Source: Candidatus Thiodictyon intracellulare (GTDB lineage: Bacteria > Pseudomonadota > Gammaproteobacteria > Chromatiales > Chromatiaceae). Taken from it: 7,447 bases of DNA. A program made the translations under genes and the position numbers. Below, piece by piece: positions 1 to 6,177 of the stretch. Each line of letters opens with the position of its first letter. Positions within the stretch are counted from its first letter, which is position 1. The stretch lies in the NCBI GenBank assembly GCA_016292295.1, contig JADNEJ010000102.1:1-7447 (forward strand), given 5' to 3'. Under the pieces are notes generated by a model. It did not search any database, was not told the origin of the DNA, and was given only the letters and a program-made list of their open reading frames with translations.

Positions 1-166
1 ATGACGTCAACTCGCTCGCGGATCAGGATCAGGTGGTAATTTCCCGCCCCGCCTGAGAGCGCGTGCTCGCGCAACTGACCGCGACTGCCTGAGCGGCAGC
101 GCACGGCATGCCCGGCCGCCGCGCCGGGGCCGCGTAGCGGACCAGACAGATTGGCTCCATGGTCCT

Positions 167-191
167 CTAGGGTCCGCCGTGCGGACCCTAG
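167..191. repeat. Perfect inverted repeat, 10-bp stem
   Basis: The arms CTAGGGTCCG (167-176) and CGGACCCTAG (182-191) are exact reverse complements around a 5-nt loop. No T-run follows on either strand, so it is a poor intrinsic terminator. It could be a REP-like element, an operator or an RNA hairpin. Confidence 0.7.
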
Positions 192-193
192 CC

Positions 194-230
194 CCCCGAT
201 TGCCGGTTGCGGCTGGCACGATCATCGGGG
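194..230. repeat. Imperfect compound hairpin
   Basis: The outer arms CCCCGAT (194-200) and ATCGGGG (224-230) are exact reverse complements. Inside them, TGCCGG (201-206) can pair with CTGGCA (213-218) using one G-T pair, leaving a 5-nt bulge at 219-223. It begins only 3 nt after the hairpin at 167-191, so the two could form a double stem-loop in RNA. Confidence 0.45.
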
Positions 231-319
231 TCGCCTAAAATGGTCAAAATCGAGCTCTTCTCGTGTTGCAGTCTTGGCCGCTCCAACGGTCCGAGCGCCT
301 ACACGCCCCTGAGCGTCGC

Positions 320-348
320 GACTCACCCCACGTTGGAGCGTGGGAGTC
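320..348. repeat. REP-like palindrome (CCCACG...CGTGGG)
   Basis: The inner arms CCCACG (327-332) and CGTGGG (339-344) flank a 6-nt loop. The outer arms GACT (320-323) and AGTC (345-348) extend the stem past a 3-nt bulge. From general familiarity, hairpins with a CCCACG/CGTGGG core recur between genes in many proteobacteria. Membership of such a family is an inference, since only one copy is seen here. Confidence 0.45.
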
Positions 349-395
349 AGCGGAACCAGACCAAGCACAATTATGCGGATTATTCAAGCTGCGTA

Positions 396-421
396 GCGGC
401 GCAGATGCTGCACCGCCTTTT
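396..421 (+). terminator. Possible plus-strand intrinsic terminator
   Basis: GCGGCGCAG (396-404) pairs with CTGCACCGC (408-416) at eight of nine positions around a 3-nt loop, and the stem is followed by CTTTT (417-421). This has the form of a weak Rho-independent terminator for a plus-strand transcript entering from the left or starting inside this gene-free block. The T-run is only four bases long, so the call is tentative. Confidence 0.35.
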
Positions 422-489
422 CGTACCGTGCACTCCGGGTCTTGCAGGTCGGGCATATGGATGGCATACAACTCTCCGAGTTAGGTGTC

Positions 490-519
490 GCTACACGAAC
501 TCGCGCTACACGAACTCGC
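490..519. repeat. Perfect 15-bp tandem duplication
   Basis: The unit GCTACACGAACTCGC occurs twice without a gap, at 490-504 and 505-519. It lies just beyond the terminator of the permease gene, in non-coding sequence. Confidence 0.9.
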
Positions 520-533
520 TCAGATAAATGTTA

Positions 534-557
534 GGGACGGGGCCAATGCCCCGTCCC
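534..557 (-). terminator. Rho-independent terminator of the PTS operon
   Basis: GGGACGGGGC (534-543) and GCCCCGTCCC (548-557) form a perfect 10-bp stem with a 4-nt loop. Read on the minus strand, the stem is followed by TAACATTTAT, which is moderately T-rich. The hairpin lies 29 bp beyond the permease stop codon, the right place to end the two-gene operon. The T-run is weak, so some readthrough is possible. Confidence 0.75.
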
Positions 558-586
558 GTTCCAGAGTCACCGACGGTTGCGCTTGC

Positions 587-2662
587 TCACCTCACCATCG
601 CCGCCTTCATCTCCGCCGCATACTGATCGGCATTGAGCCCGACCAATAAATGCAGCACATTGCCGGGCAGCCGCAGTATACCCTGCACCCCGGCCGCCTT
701 GAGCGCCGCTTCATCCAGTCCGGTAGCATCGGTCAAGATCACCCGCAGCCGGGTCTCGGCGGCGGCCTCGGCCTGGCGCACATTGGACGCACCGCCCAGG
801 CTCGCCAGCATGGCACGGGCCTTGGCCGGGGCCTCGGCGTCGCGGGCGCGGGGCTTCAAGGTCTCGGCCTTGTACTGGACCTGGGGTGCGTCGGCACCGC
901 TCGGCAGTTCGGCCTCGGGGCCGGCGGTGTCCAGGTATTCCTCCATGCCGGTCTTGAAATTACCCGAGCGGGGGCCGAAGATCGCCTGGAGGCTCTTGCC
1001 GACGGTGACTACGTCCGCCGCGCCCAGGGCCTTGAGCTTCTCCGGGTTGGCCTTGCCCATGTCCGCCACCTCGACCCGCAGGCGGGTGACACAGGCGTCG
1101 AGCCCGCGGATGTTGCTCTTGCCGCCGAAGGCCAGCACCAGTTGCCGGGCGAAGTCATCCGTGACCGCGGCCTTAACATCGACCTCCTCGACGGTTTCGG
1201 TCTCGCGCCCGGGGGTCTTGAGGTCGAACCACTGAATCAGGGTGCGGAACAGGACGTAATAGACGACCGCGAAAATGGGTCCCAGCACCAGGATGATCCA
1301 GGGCTTGATATCATTGAGGTAGTAGAGCGCATAGTCGATGAAGCCGTGGCTGAAGCTGTAGCCTAGGCGTGCACCGAGCAGGTAGGTGCTGAGATAGGCC
1401 AGGCCCAGTAGTACGGCATGTACGGCATAGAGCAGCGGGGCGACGAACAGGAAAGAGAGCTCCAGCGGTTCGGTAACGCCGGTGAGGAAGGCGGTCAGGG
1501 CCGCCGAGCCCATGATGCCAGCGATGCGCGCCTTGTTCTTGGGTTTGGCGCAGTGATAGATGGCGAGTGCCGCGGCGGGCAGGCCGAACATCTTGAAGAC
1601 GAAGCCGCCGCCCAGGATGGCTGCCTCATAGTCGCCGGCGAAGAAGCGGCTGATGATGCCGTGGACCGTCTTGCCGGTGGTCGGGTCCACATAGGTGCCG
1701 ACCTCGAAGAAGAAGGGTACGTTCCAGATGTGGTGCAGGCCGAAGGGCAGGAGCATACGCTCCACCACGCCATAGATGGTAACCGCCGCCGCCGGGTTGC
1801 CGTAGGCCGCCCAGTCGCCGAAGTCGCGGATGCCGGCCCCGATGGGGGGCCAGATGACAGCGAGGATTGCCGCCAGGCCAATGGCGGCGAAGGCGACCGC
1901 GATCGGGACGAAGCGCTTGCCGGCAAAGAACCCGAGATAGGAGGGGAGCGAGATGCGGTAATACCTGTTGAACAGGAAAGCGGAGAGAAGCCCGATCAGG
2001 ATGCCGCCGAAGACACCGGTGTCGATGGACTCGATGCCGAAGATCTTTTTGATCTCGTCCCGACTCTTCGCGGCGGGGAAGGGGGTTAGGTCGCCCTTGC
2101 CGGCGTCGTAGAGTGCAATGGTACCCTTTTCACCGGCCCGGATGATGAAGGGCACTTTGACCGTATCGCAGGTCAGCGTGTTGTCTTTGATCTCCGCGGC
2201 GCGCAGCTTCTCCAGCGTTCGCCCATCCTTGTCGAGACACAGGAAGCGCCCGCGCTTCACGTCGTATTCCACGTTGACCGTCTTGCCGCCGTCGCCCACG
2301 ATCTTGAGCGGCTCCACAGGCGCGACCCAGCCGATGAACAGGAGTCCGATGACGCCGAGCGCGGCCAGCAGGACGAAATAGCCGACGGTGGCGGCCATGG
2401 CCGCCACCCCGTCGTTCTTGGTGAAACCAAGCACCACACCGATGGCGAAGATCAGGGGCAGGATCATGAAGATCGCATCGCCCGAGGCGGACATGATGCG
2501 CCCGATCTCGGCGATCCAGGGGGTCTGGGCCTCGCGGGCGATGGAGGCCCCGATACCCAACAGGATACCGGCGATCGGCAAGACGGAGACCGGCAGCATC
2601 AAGGCTTTGCCGATCTTTTGCAGACCACCGAAGGTGGTGCCCCAAACGGTTTGAAAACTCAT
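587..2662 (-). CDS. ptsG: PTS glucose-type permease, IIC-IIB with extra IIB-like domain
   Basis: This is the membrane permease of a phosphotransferase system, which imports a sugar and phosphorylates it on entry. The 691 residues are well above the ~477 of E. coli PtsG. The IIC domain covers about 1-485, with the family segments GLHHIWN (309-314) and TEPLE (397-401). GLHHIWN matches PtsG rather than NagE (GLHQVLN), so glucose is the best guess and GlcNAc the alternative. The first IIB domain (about 500-580) keeps the phosphocysteine in DACVTRLR (Cys524). A second IIB-like domain (about 610-691) has AAAETRLR, with Ala635 replacing the Cys. Residues ~113-211 are a soluble insert absent from E. 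coli PtsG, placed on the periplasmic side by family topology. I start at ATG 2662, where the family N-terminus begins with a GGAG site upstream. A longer frame to 2821 only reads back through the preceding gene. It lies 25 bp after the IIA-HPr-EI gene. Confidence 0.93.
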   Translation of the reverse strand: MSFQTVWGTTFGGLQKIGKALMLPVSVLPIAGILLGIGASIAREAQTPWIAEIGRIMSASGDAIFMILPLIFAIGVVLGFTKNDGVAAMAATVGYFVLLAALGVIGLLFIGWVAPVEPLKIVGDGGKTVNVEYDVKRGRFLCLDKDGRTLEKLRAAEIKDNTLTCDTVKVPFIIRAGEKGTIALYDAGKGDLTPFPAAKSRDEIKKIFGIESIDTGVFGGILIGLLSAFLFNRYYRISLPSYLGFFAGKRFVPIAVAFAAIGLAAILAVIWPPIGAGIRDFGDWAAYGNPAAAVTIYGVVERMLLPFGLHHIWNVPFFFEVGTYVDPTTGKTVHGIISRFFAGDYEAAILGGGFVFKMFGLPAAALAIYHCAKPKNKARIAGIMGSAALTAFLTGVTEPLELSFLFVAPLLYAVHAVLLGLAYLSTYLLGARLGYSFSHGFIDYALYYLNDIKPWIILVLGPIFAVVYYVLFRTLIQWFDLKTPGRETETVEEVDVKAAVTDDFARQLVLAFGGKSNIRGLDACVTRLRVEVADMGKANPEKLKALGAADVVTVGKSLQAIFGPRSGNFKTGMEEYLDTAGPEAELPSGADAPQVQYKAETLKPRARDAEAPAKARAMLASLGGASNVRQAEAAAETRLRVILTDATGLDEAALKAAGVQGILRLPGNVLHLLVGLNADQYAAEMKAAMVR

Positions 2663-2668
2663 CTGTTT

Positions 2669-2672
2669 CTCC
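2669..2672 (-). promoter_or_regulatory. Ribosome binding site of ptsG
   Basis: GGAG on the minus strand lies 6 nt before the ATG at 2662. It sits in the 25-bp gap after the upstream stop codon and fixes the start inside a longer open frame. Confidence 0.8.
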
Positions 2673-2687
2673 AGGGCGAATTCAGAT

Positions 2688-5219
2688 TCAATAATCCAGG
2701 GGCACCAGGGCGCGCACCGCGGCGACGCTGTCCTGGGCGAGTGCCTGCTCTGCCAGGTCCTGGCATTGCGGGAGCGAGCGGACGCGCACCTGTGCCTTGA
2801 CGGCCGGGATGGACGAGACACTGACCGACAGCTCCGTCACACCCAGGCCCACCAGGATGGGTACCGCCTGCGAGTCGCTGGCCAGACCGCCGCAGACCCC
2901 CACCCATTTGCCCTCAGCCGCGGCTCCCTCGACGGTCTGGGCGATGAGTTGCAGCACCGCCGGGTTCATGGCGTCAGCCTTGGTCGCGAGCTTGGGGTGG
3001 CCGCGGTCCATGGCAAGGGTGTATTGAGTCAGGTCGTTGGTACCGATGGAGAAGAAGTCCACCTCACGGGCGAACTGGCGGGCTAGGACGGCAGCCGCTG
3101 GCACCTCCACCATGATGCCCAACTCCACTATATCGGCGACCCCCAGACGCGCGCGCTCCTCCTCCACCAGGCCCTTCACCGAGCGGATCTCATCGAGCGT
3201 CGCAATCATCGGGAACATCATGCGCAGGCGGTTACCCTGGCCGGCGCGCAGGATGGCGCGCACCTGGGTGCGCAGGATCTTCGGACGGTCGAGCCCGAGG
3301 CGCACCCCGCGAATGCCGAGCATGGGGTTCTCTTCGCGCGGCATTGGCAGATAGGCCAGCGGCTTGTCCGCGCCCACGTCGAGCGTGCGGATGATCAGCG
3401 GCCGCCCGTTCAGCGCCTTGGCGATGGCCGAGTAGATGGCGTATTGATCCTCCTCAGTGGGGGCGGACGTGCGGTCCATGTAGAGGAATTCGGAGCGCAG
3501 CAGGCCCACGCCTTCACCGCCCAGAGTCACGGAGCGGGCCGCGTCCTCCAGGCCGCCGATGTTGGCGACCACCTCAATGCGGTGACCGTCGCTCGTCGCC
3601 GCAGGGTCCAGGGCGGCGGCTAGGTCGTTGGCGCGCCGGGTCGCCTGGCGCTCCTTCAGGGTCTTGATGCGGGCGATCTCGAGCGGGTTCGGGTTCAGGC
3701 GCAGGCTGCCCTTGCTGCCGTCCAGGATGACCGGCGTGCCGTCCGCCAGATCCATGGCGCGCGGCTCGAGCCCGGCCACCGCGGGGATGTTCAGTGAGCG
3801 GGCGATGATGGCGACGTAGGAGGTCGAACCACCGCCGACAGTGGCAAAACCCAGTACCCGGCTGCGATCGAGTCGGGCGGTGTCCGACGGGCTCAGGTCC
3901 TCGGCGATCAGGATGCTGTCCGCTGGGGCCTGGGGGTCCTCCAGCGGGACCCCGGTGATGATGGCGAGCACCCGCTGGCCCACGTCGCGCAGCTCATTGG
4001 CACGCCCCGTCAGCAGGGCGTTGCGCAGCCGTGCCAGGCCACCCTCCGCATGGGTGGTGAAGGCGGCCCGCCAGGCGAAAGCGGCGCTCTTGCCCTTGGC
4101 GATGGCACTCTCGGCGATATCCAGCAGGCCCGAGTCGCCCAGCAACTCCTGATGGGCGGCGAAGATCGCCGCCTTGGCCGGGTCGGCCTGGCCGCGCAGC
4201 TCCGCCTGCAGGGCCTCGAGCTGGTTGCGGGCGAGATCCAGCGCGTCCTCGAGGCGGCGGCGCTCCTGGTTGGGAGCCTCGCCAGCCTCCTGGACCTCGA
4301 TCTCCTCGCGCCGCAGGCGCCACACCTTGCCCACCGCGAGCCCCGGTGAGACGGCCACGCCGAGCAGCAGGTTTTGGTCGTCGGAGTGAGGGCGCGGGGC
4401 AGGGGCGGCGTCCGCGCTGATCTCGGTCGTGGCCGGCGCCGGGGCCAGAGTACTGCCCTCGTCGCCCAGACCGGAGGCTAGTTCCGGGGCCAGACGGGCG
4501 ATGACCTCCTCCGCGTCCGGCCCCTCGGCGATCAGCGCCACCTTGTCGCCCTGCTCGATCGACAGGCTCATGATGGAGACCAGGCTCTTGGCGTTGGCCT
4601 GATCGTCGCCGCGCTGGATCATGACTCGCGACTGGAAGCGCTTGGCCAGATTGGCGAGCACCGCCGCCGGGCGGGCATGCAGCCCGGTCGGGTTGGGGAT
4701 CACTACCGCCTCGGAGATCACTCGCTTGCCGGTTGCCTCGGCCGCGGCCGCGCCCCCCTCGGCAAGGTCAAGGCTCAACACGGTGTCGATGCCCGCCCGC
4801 ACCAGGCCAGTGGCCGGATGGTAGGCGGCAACCCGCTCGCCGTTGGTCACCACGATCTGGGTCAGCAGGCTCTTGGCATGGGTCGCCATAAAGTCTGCGT
4901 CGAAGGCGATCAGGGCGTCACCCGCGGCCACCGTCTGTCCCGCGACGACCTTGGGTGTGAACCCATCGCCCTTCAGATTCACCGTGTCCAGGCCGATGTG
5001 CATCATCAGCTCGACGCCCGTGGGCGCGGTCATGGTCACCGCATGGCCGGCCCGATGGACGTTCGTCACGACCCCCGCACAGGGTGCGACCAGGACCTGT
5101 GACAGCGGATCGATGGACACCCCGTCGCCCACCATCTTTTGGGCAAAGACCGGGTCCGGGACCTGCTCCAGTGGCAGGATGACGCCATCCAGGGGCGCCT
5201 TCAGCTCGATGGTTTGCAC
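2688..5219 (-). CDS. ptsP: IIA(Glc)-HPr-enzyme I fusion, EI catalytic His replaced by Tyr
   Basis: This 843-residue protein joins three cytoplasmic PTS parts. IIA(Glc) (about 1-150) has its active His74 in ELMMHIGLDTV and partner His59. HPr (about 166-252) has the phospho-His181 in GLHARPA. An Ala/Pro-rich linker (about 255-282) leads to enzyme I (about 283-825). In EI the PEP-site residues corresponding to E. coli Arg296, Arg332, Glu431, Asp455 and Cys502 are present as Arg575, Arg611, Glu705, Asp729 and Cys776. However, the autophosphorylation motif, normally GGxTSH, reads GGSTSY, so Tyr468 replaces the His. The GTG start at 5219 is chosen because the IIA domain begins there and AGAGGAG lies 6 nt upstream. 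The frame stays open to 5621, but that extension overlaps the phosphatase gene. The domain order resembles the Pseudomonas NagF-type fusion. Pipelines often call EI-family fusions ptsP, but this is not the GAF-containing nitrogen EI. It is the first gene of a two-gene operon with ptsG. Confidence 0.93.
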   Translation of the reverse strand: MQTIELKAPLDGVILPLEQVPDPVFAQKMVGDGVSIDPLSQVLVAPCAGVVTNVHRAGHAVTMTAPTGVELMMHIGLDTVNLKGDGFTPKVVAGQTVAAGDALIAFDADFMATHAKSLLTQIVVTNGERVAAYHPATGLVRAGIDTVLSLDLAEGGAAAAEATGKRVISEAVVIPNPTGLHARPAAVLANLAKRFQSRVMIQRGDDQANAKSLVSIMSLSIEQGDKVALIAEGPDAEEVIARLAPELASGLGDEGSTLAPAPATTEISADAAPAPRPHSDDQNLLLGVAVSPGLAVGKVWRLRREEIEVQEAGEAPNQERRRLEDALDLARNQLEALQAELRGQADPAKAAIFAAHQELLGDSGLLDIAESAIAKGKSAAFAWRAAFTTHAEGGLARLRNALLTGRANELRDVGQRVLAIITGVPLEDPQAPADSILIAEDLSPSDTARLDRSRVLGFATVGGGSTSYVAIIARSLNIPAVAGLEPRAMDLADGTPVILDGSKGSLRLNPNPLEIARIKTLKERQATRRANDLAAALDPAATSDGHRIEVVANIGGLEDAARSVTLGGEGVGLLRSEFLYMDRTSAPTEEDQYAIYSAIAKALNGRPLIIRTLDVGADKPLAYLPMPREENPMLGIRGVRLGLDRPKILRTQVRAILRAGQGNRLRMMFPMIATLDEIRSVKGLVEEERARLGVADIVELGIMVEVPAAAVLARQFAREVDFFSIGTNDLTQYTLAMDRGHPKLATKADAMNPAVLQLIAQTVEGAAAEGKWVGVCGGLASDSQAVPILVGLGVTELSVSVSSIPAVKAQVRVRSLPQCQDLAEQALAQDSVAAVRALVPLDY

Positions 5220-5225
5220 CGTAAT

Positions 5226-5232
5226 CTCCTCT
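5226..5232 (-). promoter_or_regulatory. Ribosome binding site of the IIA-HPr-EI gene
   Basis: AGAGGAG on the minus strand lies 6 nt before the GTG at 5219. It supports a GTG start there over any upstream start in the long open frame. Confidence 0.8.
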
Positions 5233-5311
5233 ATGGCGAGTGGTTGGGAGTGGTAGCGCCGGCCGCGGGCAAGGCGGCCGCCGCCGGGACGGGCGCGGGA
5301 CTGGTGGGTAA

Positions 5312-5330
5312 CGCGGGCGCAGGGCCCGCG
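5312..5330. repeat. GC-rich inverted repeat, 7-bp stem
   Basis: CGCGGGC (5312-5318) and GCCCGCG (5324-5330) are exact reverse complements around a 5-nt loop. It lies about 90 bp upstream of the PTS start codon. No T-run follows on either strand. It could be a leader hairpin or simply a product of high GC content. Confidence 0.4.
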
Positions 5331-5399
5331 GGCCGGGCGGTGTCGATGACGGTGCCGAGTCGCTACACATTCCGGTCCTCGTGCGGGGGGCCCTGCCGG

Positions 5400-5491
5400 G
5401 CACCCTCTGTGGTTCTTGTTCCAGGCACCGAACGGGTGCCCTGAGCGGCAGACCGACTGCTTCGGTGGGGCGCGGGTCCAATCGTGGCAGG
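5400..5491 (-). pseudogene. Possible remnant of a zinc-ribbon-like C-terminus
   Basis: One minus-strand frame reads a Cys/His-rich stretch: APCHDW near 5489, then VCRSGHPFGAWNKNH and GCPAG ending near 5400. The spacing (C-H, then C-x3-H, then a GCP knuckle lacking its final Cys) resembles a degenerate zinc-binding tail. There is no start codon with a binding site and no matching domain upstream. vWA-PP2C pairs of this kind are often accompanied by a Ser/Thr kinase, so this may be the end of a mostly deleted kinase gene. That is an inference from position and residue pattern, and the resemblance could be chance. Confidence 0.3.
5424..5440. repeat. Inverted repeat GGCACC/GGTGCC
   Basis: GGCACC (5424-5429) and GGTGCC (5435-5440) pair around a 5-nt loop, with CA/TG extending the stem past a one-base bulge. 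It falls within the possible zinc-ribbon remnant, so it may be a coincidence of coding sequence. No T-run follows. Confidence 0.35.
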
Positions 5492-5556
5492 GTGCGAGTG
5501 GAACGGCAACCTCTTGTGGCCGTCCCTCCTGGGGTCGGCGGGTCTGGCGGGCCGCC

Positions 5557-6177
5557 TCAAGATGCCCGCCACAGGATACCAACGCTGATGTCGTCGCCGC
5601 TGCCCTGCTGCGATGCCTCATCGAGCCAGCCGCGCAGGTGCCGACTTACCCCCGCCTCGCCCTCGCCGCGCAGCATCGCCCAGAGATCATGTGCCACCTG
5701 CCGGAAGCCGTCGTCGTCGCGAAAGGCGTTGGCGTAACCGTCGCTGACGGCGAGGATCAGCGCGGGCGGCGCACCCGCCAGGGTCTGGCGGGCGTAGAGC
5801 GAGGTAGTCTCGTTGCCGAGCAGCCGCGCATCCGGCGGCAGCGGGCGTCTGACCCTGCCGTCGGCCGAGACCGTCAGTAGATTGCCATCGCCGAGTTGCA
5901 GATAGAGGATGAAAGCGGGTGCGTGGAAGGCCACCACGACGGCGAGGCGCGCGCCCTGTTGGCTGCGAAAGCTCTTCGGGCTACCGTGCCCGTCAGCGAG
6001 CGCGAGGACCAGAGCCGCGGCGGCGCCGCTATCCGCCCCGTACGCGAGGGCACAGGGGGCGATGCGCACCGCGTCCTGATTGGGCAGGCCGGAGCGCCAA
6101 TGAGGGGCCCCGCGCACGCTGGCCCGCAGCGCCCGCCATCCGGTTGGGACCGTGCCGGTCACCGGCTCACCAAACAT
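5557..6177 (-). CDS. PP2C-family Ser/Thr phosphatase, internally shortened
   Basis: PP2C phosphatases remove phosphate from Ser/Thr using two metal ions held by Asp residues. This 206-residue protein keeps the family landmarks in order: LPNQDA (Asp35), ADGHGS (Asp62), LQLGDGNLL (94-101), VSDGYAN (Asp146) and GSGDDIS (Asp195-196). The segment between DGHG and the LQLGDG strand is only about 29 residues, where PP2C proteins usually have about 70-90. Two helices and a strand therefore seem to be missing at GARLAV|VVAFHAP (near 5935). The frame is kept, so a product could be made, but folding and activity are doubtful. The ATG at 6177 lies inside the end of the vWA gene (11-bp overlap) without a clear ribosome binding site, which suggests translational coupling. 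The pairing with a TerY-like vWA protein matches known vWA-PP2C-kinase sets. No intact kinase follows. Confidence 0.75.
   Translation of the reverse strand: MFGEPVTGTVPTGWRALRASVRGAPHWRSGLPNQDAVRIAPCALAYGADSGAAAALVLALADGHGSPKSFRSQQGARLAVVVAFHAPAFILYLQLGDGNLLTVSADGRVRRPLPPDARLLGNETTSLYARQTLAGAPPALILAVSDGYANAFRDDDGFRQVAHDLWAMLRGEGEAGVSRHLRGWLDEASQQGSGDDISVGILWRAS

Larger units (their letters stand above)
1..533. other. Gene-free, palindrome-rich stretch
   Basis: I see no credible protein gene here. Open frames exist on both strands, but their translations are rich in Arg, Ser and Pro, show no recognisable domain, and have no convincing ribosome binding site. The stretch holds at least four inverted repeats (167-191, 194-230, 320-348, 396-416) and a perfect 15-bp tandem duplication (490-519), and it is followed by the terminator of the permease gene. 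This is the composition expected of an intergenic region that has accumulated REP-like elements. A small RNA could be encoded, but nothing proves it. Confidence 0.6.
5220..5556. other. Gap between phosphatase gene and PTS operon
   Basis: These 337 bp separate the phosphatase stop from the PTS start and must hold the PTS promoter unless transcription continues from upstream. I cannot pick out a convincing -35/-10 pair or a known operator. The stretch is very GC-rich, with inverted repeats at 5312-5330 and 5424-5440. One frame contains a Cys/His-rich sequence at 5400-5491, described separately. Confidence 0.55.

Noticed and set aside
3..56. Possible C-terminal tail of a plus-strand gene entering from the left (ending in VVISRPA, TGA at 54-56)
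   Set aside because: Only 17 residues are visible, with no recognisable family, so it cannot be told from chance.
490..519. Start of a CRISPR or other repeat array
   Set aside because: There are only two adjacent 15-bp units, no spacers and no further copies.
207..527. 106-residue plus-strand open frame
   Set aside because: No domain, no convincing binding site, odd composition, and a repeat at its end that comes from the 15-bp duplication. It runs through several palindromes.
633..2089. Long plus-strand open frames opposite ptsG
   Set aside because: They are antisense shadows of a GC-rich gene and their translations are low-complexity.
2663..2821. 53-residue N-terminal extension of PtsG
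   Set aside because: It is the end of the EI gene read in another frame. The ATG at 2662 has a good binding site and the family N-terminus.
5312..5330. GC-rich hairpin as a terminator for the phosphatase gene
   Set aside because: No T-run follows the stem on the minus strand, so it is listed only as an inverted repeat.
4677..5444. Plus-strand open frames opposite the IIA-HPr-EI gene
   Set aside because: They are antisense shadows with no domain, and the minus-strand reading is a clear PTS protein.
5220..5621. 134-residue N-terminal extension of the IIA-HPr-EI protein
   Set aside because: It overlaps the phosphatase gene in another frame, is Arg/Pro-rich, and has no PTS similarity. The GTG at 5219 has a strong binding site and matches the family start.
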